Assembly (NCBI GenBank): GCA_903829565.1
Contig: CAIKQM010000251.1
Span: 1-14,952 of the forward strand
Direction of reading: 5' to 3'
Origin: an uncultured Planctomycetota bacterium
GTDB lineage: Bacteria > Planctomycetota > UBA1135 > GCA-002686595
Length of the DNA stretch: 14,952 nt
The notes beneath the pieces were generated by a model. It was not told the origin of the DNA. It saw nothing but the letters and a program-made list of their open reading frames with translations, and did not search any database. The first letter of the stretch is position 1; each line of letters opens with the position of its first letter. Positions 6,596-13,752 of this stretch are shown here, in pieces. Both the position numbers and the translations under genes were made by a program.

Positions 6596-8323
6596 GTGGC
6601 GAGCACGAAGGCACACGACCCGTGGCGTTTGCCGCAAGGGACCGGTGCCACCGCTTGGTTTGCCCGGCTTGGAGTCCGCGCTGGCCGTCCGTTTTGGGGG
6701 CTGTTGGGGGTCGAACGCACGACGCTAGAAACGCTCGTGCGCTTGCTGTGCACCGTCGACACGCGGCGTTCGAACGAACAACAAGTGAGCTGGATGCAGT
6801 CCTTGATCGCCATTGGTGCGTTCAAGTCAGGCCTGTTTGTCTTCGTGATTGCGTGGCTGTTGCGCACGCACGTAGGCACAGATGCGATCTATGCGCTGAG
6901 CTTTGTGCAGACCTTCGCCCTGTGCGCGCTGGTGGTGTTGAACTTTCACGCCGATGCGCTGGTGGACGGCGATGACCTGCGGATCTTGGGTGCCACGCCT
7001 GTACGAGCGCGCACGGTGTACGCTTCGCGCTGTGTGTACATGGGTGCGCATGCTGCCTTGCTGGCGAGCTTGTGCGCTTTCTGGCCGCTCGCCCTCGGTC
7101 CGATCATCACCAAGAACGCGTGGCCGCTGATCGTGGTGCCTGTAGTCGCGAGCTGTGCACTGGTGGCTGCGGTAGGCTTCGTTGCGCTGTCCCACACGCT
7201 GCTGCTTATGACGGTGGGAGCCAAGCGCTACGCAGGTGCGGCGCTGGTGGTGCGCACGGCGCTCGTGTGCGGCTTGCTCGGCGTGCTGCAGGTGTTGCCG
7301 CGCAGACCGGATTGGATGCGCGCCTGCTGGGAGCACCCGCTGCGCGAGTGGTTACCACCGACGAGCTTTCTGCATTGGGGACCGGTCTTACGGGGAGAAG
7401 CCAGCAGCGCACAGGTGCAAGCGCTCGTACTCGCGCTGGCCGGCTGCGTGGTGATCCTGCCCGTGGCCATCGCACTCACTTCACGGCGCTACTTGCGCGC
7501 ACTGCACAGCAGCGAGATCGGCTCGACCAACGCCAAACACAACCTTGAAGACCGCGGCTGGTTCGCACGCGTCGGTGCGCGCTTGTCTCGATCGAGCCAG
7601 GAACGCGCAGGCTTCGGGTACGCCAGTGCCCTCGCGCGGCGCGAGAAGCCCTTCTTGCGCCAAGCGTTGGTGATGTCCGCTGCTACGCTGGGCGGATCGT
7701 TGCTGTCACTCGTCGGCTTGCAGCAGGAAGGCCTGCCCCAACTTGCGCGTGGAGCGATGGCCGGTCTGGTCTTTGTGGCCGTGGTTGCCGTGGGCATCTT
7801 CGATGTGGCGCGCTTCACGGCTACACCACAAGCCCGCTGGATCTTTGCCGCCGCACCGCTCAGTGACTTGACCGCAGTGCATCGCGGCGCGCTGTTAGGT
7901 GTACTTGTCACCATCTGGCTGCCCTTGCAACTGACGGCCGCTGTCCTCGGCTTGGTGTGCTTTGGCATGGAGTTGTGGATGCACACTGCAGTAGCTCTGC
8001 TGGGCTCGTGTGTGCTCACGTTGTGGTGGGCGCCACGCTTCCAGTACTACCTCCCCTTCAGCGAGCCTTTCAGCTGGCAGGACAACTCTCTGCGCAACAT
8101 GCTGCCGGCGCTCGCCATGTTGGCCAGTGTGGGAGTGCTGACGGTGGCGGTAGGTCTGATCTATGCCTTCGTTCCCTACGGCGCATTGGCGTTGCTGCCC
8201 TGTGCCCTGGGCGGTCTGTACTTCGCATGGCGACGTTTCCGCAGCGTGCCGGGCCCTGTAGCGGGCCCAAGCCGCAAGTCCGAGACAGAGACTCCCTTGC
8301 GAGCGATTGCTAAGGCACACTAA
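6596..8323 (+). CDS. ABC transporter permease, about 12 membrane segments
   Basis: This 575-residue polytopic membrane protein has around a dozen hydrophobic stretches. Examples are IAIGAFKSGLFVFVIAWLL (about 70-90), LIVVPVVASCALVAAVGFVAL, VLALAGCVVILPVAIAL, AGLVFVAVVAVGIFDVA, and a C-terminal group ending LLPCALGGLYFAW. A soluble loop (about 300-350) separates two halves. A charged tail closes the protein. I do not recognise a precise family, but the position 5 bp after the ABC ATPase makes it the membrane partner. The start is GTG 6596; the next in-frame ATG (residue 66) would delete a conserved-looking N-terminal region, so GTG is preferred with moderate confidence. The size suggests a fused or enlarged ABC-2-like permease. 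A GGGCCC-6 nt-GGGCCC hairpin (8251-8268) lies in the tail codons shortly before moaA. Confidence 0.85.
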   Translation: MASTKAHDPWRLPQGTGATAWFARLGVRAGRPFWGLLGVERTTLETLVRLLCTVDTRRSNEQQVSWMQSLIAIGAFKSGLFVFVIAWLLRTHVGTDAIYALSFVQTFALCALVVLNFHADALVDGDDLRILGATPVRARTVYASRCVYMGAHAALLASLCAFWPLALGPIITKNAWPLIVVPVVASCALVAAVGFVALSHTLLLMTVGAKRYAGAALVVRTALVCGLLGVLQVLPRRPDWMRACWEHPLREWLPPTSFLHWGPVLRGEASSAQVQALVLALAGCVVILPVAIALTSRRYLRALHSSEIGSTNAKHNLEDRGWFARVGARLSRSSQERAGFGYASALARREKPFLRQALVMSAATLGGSLLSLVGLQQEGLPQLARGAMAGLVFVAVVAVGIFDVARFTATPQARWIFAAAPLSDLTAVHRGALLGVLVTIWLPLQLTAAVLGLVCFGMELWMHTAVALLGSCVLTLWWAPRFQYYLPFSEPFSWQDNSLRNMLPALAMLASVGVLTVAVGLIYAFVPYGALALLPCALGGLYFAWRRFRSVPGPVAGPSRKSETETPLRAIAKAH

Positions 8324-8332
8324 GCGATCGCG

Positions 8333-9364
8333 ATGCACCTTGCTGATCGACTGGGCCGGCCTCTCGCCGACCTGCGGTTGTCTGTGACAGACCGCTGCAA
8401 CCTGCGCTGCTCCTACTGCATGCCCGAGGAGGAGTACCGTTGGTTGCCGCGCAGCGACATTCTGCGCTTCGAAGAGCTCACGACTCTGGTGCGTGCCTTC
8501 GTCGGATGTGGTGTGGAGGATGTGCGCCTCACGGGAGGCGAACCGTTGTTGCGGCGCGATATCGAGCAACTGGTGACGATGCTGCGCGGCATCGACGGGC
8601 TGCGCGATCTGTCGATGACCACCAACGGCCTGTTGTTCGCTCCCATGGCGGCTCGACTCAAGGCCGCAGGGCTCGATCGCATCACGATCAGCCTCGACAC
8701 CCTGCAACCGGAGCGCTTCCGCACTTTGGCCCGGCGCGAGGGTCTGCCTCAGGTGTTGGCCTCGTTAGAGGCAGCGCAAGCGCATGGCTTCCGCCACACC
8801 AAGATCGACACGGTGCTGGTGCGCGGGATCAACGACGACGAGATCGTGCCCTTGTTCGAACACGCGCGCTCGGTCGGCGCCGAGATCCGCTACATCGAGT
8901 ACATGGATGTGGGCGGCGCCACGCATTGGTCGCTCGACAAGGTCGTGCCTGCAAGCGAGATCCTCGCGGTGCTCGAGCGCACCTACGGTCCGGCGCGCCG
9001 CGTCGAGGTAGAGTCGCGTGCGCCGGCCAAGCGCTGGTTGCTGGCGGATGGCACCGTCTTCGGCATCGTGGCTTCCACGACGCAGCCGTTCTGTGGCACC
9101 TGTGATCGCAGCCGGGTCACAGCGGATGGCATGTGGTTCCACTGCTTGTATGCCACGCACGGCACCAACTTGCGCGCATTGCTGCGTGCCGGTGCCACGA
9201 ACGAAGAGCTGAGGGACGCGCTACGCCATGGTTGGCGCGCACGCGAGGATCGCGGGGCTCAACTGCGCCTTGAAGCGCAGGCGCAAGCTGAACGCGGCAC
9301 GCTGGCCGAGCGGGCCACGCTGCGCGACAATCCACACCTTGAGATGCACACGCGCGGCGGATGA
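8333..9364 (+). CDS. moaA: GTP 3',8-cyclase MoaA (molybdenum cofactor step 1)
   Basis: This 343-residue radical-SAM enzyme converts GTP to 3',8-cyclo-GTP, the first step of molybdopterin synthesis, with MoaC acting next. The N-terminal [4Fe-4S] site is Cys22-x3-Cys26-x2-Cys29 in DRCNLRCSYCMP. TGGEPLLR is the SAM-binding region, and ITISLDTL follows. The second cluster site is Cys254-x2-Cys257-x13-Cys271, with Arg259 and Arg261 in the DRSR stretch. The protein ends in GG, as required for activity in characterised MoaA. All catalytic features are therefore intact. ATG 8333 starts 9 bp after the permease stop, without a Shine-Dalgarno sequence. The stop overlaps the next ATG (ATGA). No other Moco genes are in the window. 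Confidence 0.97.
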   Translation: MHLADRLGRPLADLRLSVTDRCNLRCSYCMPEEEYRWLPRSDILRFEELTTLVRAFVGCGVEDVRLTGGEPLLRRDIEQLVTMLRGIDGLRDLSMTTNGLLFAPMAARLKAAGLDRITISLDTLQPERFRTLARREGLPQVLASLEAAQAHGFRHTKIDTVLVRGINDDEIVPLFEHARSVGAEIRYIEYMDVGGATHWSLDKVVPASEILAVLERTYGPARRVEVESRAPAKRWLLADGTVFGIVASTTQPFCGTCDRSRVTADGMWFHCLYATHGTNLRALLRAGATNEELRDALRHGWRAREDRGAQLRLEAQAQAERGTLAERATLRDNPHLEMHTRGG

Positions 9365-10503
9365 ACGATCCCGTGGTGGTCGTGGGCGGTGGCCCGGCGG
9401 GTGCTTGCGCGGCACTGCATCTCGCGCGTGCCGGACGACGCGTGATCGTGCTGGAGGCGGCGCGGCCTCCGCGTCCAAAGGTCTGTGGAGGCGGAGTCGT
9501 TGCACGCGCGTGGCGCGAGCTGCCCGCCGATGTGCGCTTGCCGCAGCGATCGGAAGCACGCAGCATTGAGTTGTTGGACCACGCAGGTTGCCTGCACACC
9601 GTTGCACGTTCGACGCCGTTGGTGACCTTGGTGATGCGGGCCGAATGGGATCAGGCCTTGTTGGAAGCTGCGCGCAACGCAGGCGCCGAAGTGCGCGTGG
9701 GCTCACGCCTTGAAGGCCTGCGTTTGACTGCGGAGCGCGTGGTTGTCGAATCCACCGCCGGCGAGTTTGCGGCCAGTGTGGTGCTGGGCTGCGATGGAGC
9801 CCTTTCGACAACAGCGCGACTCGCGGGCCTGCCTGCGCGAGCCAAGGGCGCCCCAGCGCTCGAAGCGGAGCTGACTGTTCCGTCCAGTTCTTTTGACAGC
9901 GAGCGCGTGCTGTTCGACTTTCACAGTGCGCCGCGTGGCTATGCATGGGCGTTCGGCAAGGGCTTGCGTGCGGTTTCGGCAGGAGTACTGACCGTCGACG
10001 GCCATCCCAGTCCCCGCTCGTTGCTGCCTGTGGTCCTGCGGCGCCACGCTCTCGATGCGTCTGTGCAGTGTTCCGTCGAGGGCTATGTGATTCCTGCCCG
10101 CCCACGGGCATGCCTGGCTCGCGGCCGTGTGTTGTTGGCAGGCGACGCAGCCGGACTTGCCGATCCACTGACCATGGAGGGCATCTCACTCGCCTTGCGC
10201 TCGGGACGCTTGGCGGCCGAGAGCGTGTTGAGTGGACCAAGCGAGGATGTTGCGGCCCGCTACCAGCGCCAGCTCCAGCACGACCTGCTACCAGAGTTGC
10301 GGTGCGCCCGTCTGTTAGCACATGTGGTCTACCAACAACCGCGCCTCGCGCGAGCCTTGTTTGCTCGGCGAGGCGCAGAACTGTGCGCGGCCATGGCCGC
10401 GGTCATCGCGGGTGAACGCAGCTATCGCTCGTTCTTGGGCTCACCGCGCGCTTGGTGGTCGCTGGTGAGTTCCTGCATGACAAAGCCGGCATCGATGTAC
10501 TGA
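9361..10503 (+). CDS. Geranylgeranyl reductase family FAD-dependent oxidoreductase
   Basis: This 380-residue flavoprotein belongs to the group that reduces isoprenoid double bonds (ChlP/BchP and archaeal lipid reductases) and related halogenase-like monooxygenases. The FAD-binding start is VVVVGGGPAGACAALHLARAG with a closing VIVLE (5-31). KVCGGG (40-45) matches the family's conserved cysteine motif. LLAGDAAGLADPLTMEGI (about 258-275, GD at 261-262) is the second FAD motif. The substrate-side motif usually YxWxFPK reads GYAWAFGK (193-200), with Gly199 in place of Pro. The start overlaps the moaA stop by 4 bp. The last 82 bp lie antisense to the glycoside hydrolase gene; the C-terminal tail after the WWSLV stretch is probably non-conserved. 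The substrate, perhaps a quinone or lipid isoprenoid, is unknown. Confidence 0.88.
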   Translation: MNDPVVVVGGGPAGACAALHLARAGRRVIVLEAARPPRPKVCGGGVVARAWRELPADVRLPQRSEARSIELLDHAGCLHTVARSTPLVTLVMRAEWDQALLEAARNAGAEVRVGSRLEGLRLTAERVVVESTAGEFAASVVLGCDGALSTTARLAGLPARAKGAPALEAELTVPSSSFDSERVLFDFHSAPRGYAWAFGKGLRAVSAGVLTVDGHPSPRSLLPVVLRRHALDASVQCSVEGYVIPARPRACLARGRVLLAGDAAGLADPLTMEGISLALRSGRLAAESVLSGPSEDVAARYQRQLQHDLLPELRCARLLAHVVYQQPRLARALFARRGAELCAAMAAVIAGERSYRSFLGSPRAWWSLVSSCMTKPASMY

Positions 10504-12662
10504 CCGCCGCCGGTTTGACGGCATGTGAGCGCCAACACATGCTCACCTGCGGTGAAGAGCGCTTGTGCCTCTGCACTCAGAGTCACGGTCTTGTAGGCGC
10601 TGGTGTAGCCCTTCAAGTCCGCGATCAACATGCCATCGAGCCACACTTGTGCATCCTCATCGTGATGGATCTGCAACTGCACTAGGCCGCGCGGTGCCGT
10701 GTCCAGCGTGAAGCGGCGGCGCAGCCAGATCTGCGTTGTGGGCCATGTGGTCTGCACGACTGCCCCCGGCGTACCTGCCGTCCCAAAGCCACCTGGCGCG
10801 GTCACCCAACCGCGATCCTCGTAGTTGGCAGCAGTCCACTCACCTTGCGGTGCATCGAAGCGCACCTTCCACTCCACAGGCGTCACACGCGAGGTCGGCA
10901 CCAACGGCACGAGCGTGGGAAAGCGCCCTTGGTTGGCCGCGCGCACGCGAGCCGCATCCAACTTGACCACAGCACGGTCATACGTGAGCAAGCCGTTCGT
11001 CTCTGTCTCTACATCGGTGGTCTGCGTGTACACGGCCGCTGCAAGCCCCGCGTTCACCTTCAAGTCATGCACGGCGGCGAGCAAGTCCACATAGCGCGTG
11101 GTCAGAGCTTCGCGATCCGCCGCACCCTCGTAGCCCCAGTTCTCCGCTTGCCACATGTGCCCTTTCAGCGGCAGACCAATGCCACCGAACTCACCCAACA
11201 CACCGGCACGGCGTGCTTCCACTTTCGGTGCGCCTGGACCCGGATAGACATGAATGTCCATCAGATCACCGACGCGTTGATCGACCCATCCCGAAGCGTT
11301 CGAGACCAAGCGAGTCGTATCCAAGTGCTGGACCTGCGCCACCACGCGCGGCGTGTCGTACTGGCCCCAGCCTTCGTTGAAGACCACCCAACAGACGATG
11401 CTCGGGAAGGGCCGCAACCAGCGCACCATGGCTGCTAGTTCGCGCTCGAACTGGCGCTTGCCTTCAGCACTCTGGTTGTTGCCGCTGGGCATGTCTTGCC
11501 ACACCAAAAGGCCCAACTCGTCGCAGTGCCTGTAGAAGCGCGCCGGCTCGACCTTCACATGCTTGCGCAGCATGTTGAAGCCCAACTCCTTGGTGCGCAC
11601 CAAGTCACTGCGCAAGGCCGCGTCTGTGGGTGCTGTGTAGAGACCGTCCGGCCAGTAGCCTTGATCGAGCGGCCCCACCTGAAACAGCTCCGCACCATTC
11701 AAGTAGAGGCGCGCTGCACCGCCGCTGCCCTGCGCCACCGCAATGGTGCGCAACGCGCAGTAGGACCGCGCTTGGTCGATGACGATGCCACGACGCACCA
11801 GACGCACATCCATGTCATACAAGTGCGGCGAGTCGGGCGACCAAGCCTTCGCATTCGGGACGGTAAACGACAACGCGGCGTTCGCGCGCCCCTTGGCTTG
11901 CTGGACTTGCTGTACACCGTCGCGCAGCGTCAGCTCCACTTCTAGATCCGTGATGTCCCCTGCGGCCTCGATCATGGCCGTTGCGTTGCCGTTGCGCGGA
12001 TCACCATGCACGCTGACTTGGGTGATGTGCGCCTTGGGCACGGATTCGAGCCAGACGGTCTGCCAAATGCCTGTGACGCTCGTGTAGTAGATGCCACCGG
12101 GCTTGTTGACTTGCTTGCCACGCGCCTGATCACCCGCATCCGTGGGATCCCACACGCCCACAACCACCTCTTGGGTTTGTCCAGAATTCAGGACAGCTGT
12201 GATGTCGCACGTGAAGGGGTCATAGCCGCCGCGGTGTGCAGCAACCTCGACACCATTGACCCACACGCGGGCATCCCAGTCGACCGCACCGAAGTGCAGC
12301 AATGTGCGCTCATTGCGCCACTGTGTGGGCACAGTGAACTCGCGCCGGTACCAGACTCGCTCGTGCTTGCGACCGATGCCGGACAGCTGCGACTCCACCG
12401 GGAACGGCACCAAGATGTGCTCCGGCAACTCGCGACCGATGGGCGCCGCTTCGTGCTCCACAGCAGGCTGGAACTGCCACATCCCGTTGAGAGTGCGCCA
12501 ACGCTCGCGCACCAACTGAGGACGCGGATGCTCCGGCAAAGGAGCGTCTGGATCTAGCTCTTTGGCGTAGATGGACTGCAGCGGACCTGCCGCAGACTTC
12601 CAATCGTGACTCGGTGTAGTACACGCCGTGAGGAGAGCGAGGATCGCAAGAACGCGCTTCAT
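10422..12662 (-). CDS. Glycoside hydrolase family 2 lipoprotein (beta-galactosidase/glucuronidase-like)
   Basis: This 746-residue protein begins with a lipoprotein signal, LAILALLTAC (lipobox Cys14), so it is exported and lipid-anchored. Order of domains: a sugar-binding jelly roll (about 40-210, with DARVWVNGVEVAAHRGGYDPF), an Ig-like domain (about 215-320), a TIM barrel (about 325-600), and a second jelly roll (about 620-740, with EDAQVWLDGMLI and GGGQYIDAGF). The acid/base is Glu430 in FNEGWGQ and the nucleophile Glu491 in GEFGG; both are present. The TDVETETNGLLTYDR stretch is typical of the family. It would hydrolyse beta-linked sugars by a retaining mechanism; specificity is not known. 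ATG 12662 is chosen for the signal peptide. A longer open frame to 12812 is on the far side of the promoter and reads as shadow of the VIT-family gene. Confidence 0.95.
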   Translation of the reverse strand: MKRVLAILALLTACTTPSHDWKSAAGPLQSIYAKELDPDAPLPEHPRPQLVRERWRTLNGMWQFQPAVEHEAAPIGRELPEHILVPFPVESQLSGIGRKHERVWYRREFTVPTQWRNERTLLHFGAVDWDARVWVNGVEVAAHRGGYDPFTCDITAVLNSGQTQEVVVGVWDPTDAGDQARGKQVNKPGGIYYTSVTGIWQTVWLESVPKAHITQVSVHGDPRNGNATAMIEAAGDITDLEVELTLRDGVQQVQQAKGRANAALSFTVPNAKAWSPDSPHLYDMDVRLVRRGIVIDQARSYCALRTIAVAQGSGGAARLYLNGAELFQVGPLDQGYWPDGLYTAPTDAALRSDLVRTKELGFNMLRKHVKVEPARFYRHCDELGLLVWQDMPSGNNQSAEGKRQFERELAAMVRWLRPFPSIVCWVVFNEGWGQYDTPRVVAQVQHLDTTRLVSNASGWVDQRVGDLMDIHVYPGPGAPKVEARRAGVLGEFGGIGLPLKGHMWQAENWGYEGAADREALTTRYVDLLAAVHDLKVNAGLAAAVYTQTTDVETETNGLLTYDRAVVKLDAARVRAANQGRFPTLVPLVPTSRVTPVEWKVRFDAPQGEWTAANYEDRGWVTAPGGFGTAGTPGAVVQTTWPTTQIWLRRRFTLDTAPRGLVQLQIHHDEDAQVWLDGMLIADLKGYTSAYKTVTLSAEAQALFTAGEHVLALTCRQTGGGQYIDAGFVMQELTSDHQARGEPKNER

Positions 12663-12668
12663 GGCGTT

Positions 12669-12674
12669 GTCATA
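12669..12674 (-). promoter_or_regulatory. Candidate leaderless -10 box TATGAC (extended TGG) for the hydrolase gene
   Basis: On the minus strand TATGAC lies at -12 to -7 of ATG 12662 and is preceded by TGG, giving an extended -10. It does not fit TAnnnT exactly because the last base is C. No Shine-Dalgarno sequence is visible, so the transcript may start at the ATG. Confidence 0.35.
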
Positions 12675-12685
12675 CCATCTGGAGC

Positions 12686-12691
12686 TACGAT
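12686..12691 (+). promoter_or_regulatory. Candidate leaderless -10 box TACGAT for the VIT-family gene
   Basis: TACGAT fits TAnnnT and occupies -12 to -7 of ATG 12698. A GGAG at 12681-12684 is 13 nt from the ATG, further than usual for a ribosome binding site, so a leaderless start is an alternative. It is only 11 bp from the opposed -10 box. Confidence 0.4.
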
Positions 12692-12697
12692 CGCGAC

Positions 12698-13741
12698 ATG
12701 GGCACACCGCTGGAACGTTGGCATGAAGAGACCCAGTCGGCATGGTTGTATGACCGACTAGCCAGCTGTGAACCTCAAGCAGCGCAAGCCGAGTTGTACA
12801 AGCAACTCGCACATACGGCGCGTGAGCAAGCGGGCATCCTGGAAGGTGATGTCAAGCAAGCTGGCATGGTGCTGCCGGCCTTCCAACCGACACCGCGCGC
12901 ACGCTTGGTGGCTTGGCTCGCACGCGCAAGCACTCCGGAGCGGATCAAGCCCATGCTCGCAGCGCTCAAAGTCCGCGGCTTGTCGGCCTATGGTCGAGGC
13001 CATGCCATGCCCACCAAGGTGGATGGCATCGGTGCGCGACACAAACGCGCAGGATCGGGCGGCACGCTGCGCGCCGCAGTCTTTGGCGTCAATGACGGTT
13101 TGGTCTCCAACGCGAGCTTGGTGCTGGGTGTCGCCGGTGCCACCGCCGAGGCAGCAACCACAGGCGGATCGAATGCGGTGGTCATCGCAGGCATCGCGGG
13201 CATGCTGGCGGGCGCGTTCTCGATGGCCGCAGGCGAGTGGATCAGTGTGCGTACGCAAACCGAGTTGTGGCAGCACCAAATCGGCGAGGAGCGTGAAGAG
13301 CTCGAGCGCTATCCGGAGGCGGAAGCGGAAGAGCTGGCTCTGATCTATGCCGCGCGAGGCATGAAGCTCGACGCAGCGCGCGCCTTGGCGTTGGAGCTCG
13401 TGCAAGACAAAGAGCGTGCGCTGGATGCACTGTCGCGCGAGGAGTTGGGGCTCGACCCCAACGAACTCGGCTCGCCGTGGGGAGCAGCGTTGTGGAGCTT
13501 CTTGTCGTTCACACTGGGCTCGTTGATCCCGCTCGTGCCGTGGTTGTTGTGGGACGGCGCGCTCGCTCTGCGCGTCTCGATTGCAGCCGCCGCGGTCACG
13601 CTGTTCTTGGTAGGCGCTGCTACCAGCCTCTTCTCGGGGCGCAATCTGTACTACGGCGGACTGCGCATGCTGACCATCGGTGCAGCCGCTGGCGCGGCTA
13701 CATGGATGATCGGCAGCTTGCTGGGCGCCAGCGTCGGCTGA
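12698..13741 (+). CDS. VIT/CCC1-family metal transporter with N-terminal ferritin-like domain (MbfA-like)
   Basis: This 347-residue protein joins a short helical rubrerythrin-like domain (about 5-60) to a VIT1/CCC1 membrane domain (about 120-347). The family moves Fe2+ or Mn2+ out of the cytoplasm, and MbfA-type fusions protect from iron stress. The N-terminal part matches the E..SA.LY pattern (Glu11, then SAWLYDRLA, Glu25). The next helix, however, reads AREQAG where ExxH is usual: Ala41 and Gln44 replace the Glu and His ligands. The VIT part begins FGVNDGLVSNASLV (129-142), contains GMLAGAFSMAAGEWISVRTQ, a long acidic metal-binding helix region (EEREELERYPEAEAEELAL), and three C-terminal helices. 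It is divergent from the hydrolase across 35 bp, and convergent with the next gene 11 bp downstream. Confidence 0.9.
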   Translation: MGTPLERWHEETQSAWLYDRLASCEPQAAQAELYKQLAHTAREQAGILEGDVKQAGMVLPAFQPTPRARLVAWLARASTPERIKPMLAALKVRGLSAYGRGHAMPTKVDGIGARHKRAGSGGTLRAAVFGVNDGLVSNASLVLGVAGATAEAATTGGSNAVVIAGIAGMLAGAFSMAAGEWISVRTQTELWQHQIGEEREELERYPEAEAEELALIYAARGMKLDAARALALELVQDKERALDALSREELGLDPNELGSPWGAALWSFLSFTLGSLIPLVPWLLWDGALALRVSIAAAAVTLFLVGAATSLFSGRNLYYGGLRMLTIGAAAGAATWMIGSLLGASVG

Positions 13742-13752
13742 AGCTACTGCAC

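Noticed and set aside
8251..8268. GGGCCC-TGTAGC-GGGCCC hairpin as a terminator before moaA
   Set aside because: It lies inside the permease coding sequence, has no U-tract and only a 6-bp stem. It may affect mRNA stability, but I cannot support a terminator.
8324..8331. GCGATCGC palindrome directly before the moaA start, like the cyanobacterial HIP1 repeat
   Set aside because: I saw only this one full copy, and the other genes do not point to a cyanobacterium. Expected by chance in GC-rich DNA.
12663..12812. N-terminal extension of the hydrolase to a start at 12812
   Set aside because: The extension overlaps the VIT-family gene's 5' end antisense and would bury the clear lipoprotein signal peptide that begins at ATG 12662.
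13742..13752. Terminator between the convergent VIT-family and haem-protein genes
   Set aside because: The gap is only 11 bp and shows no hairpin.
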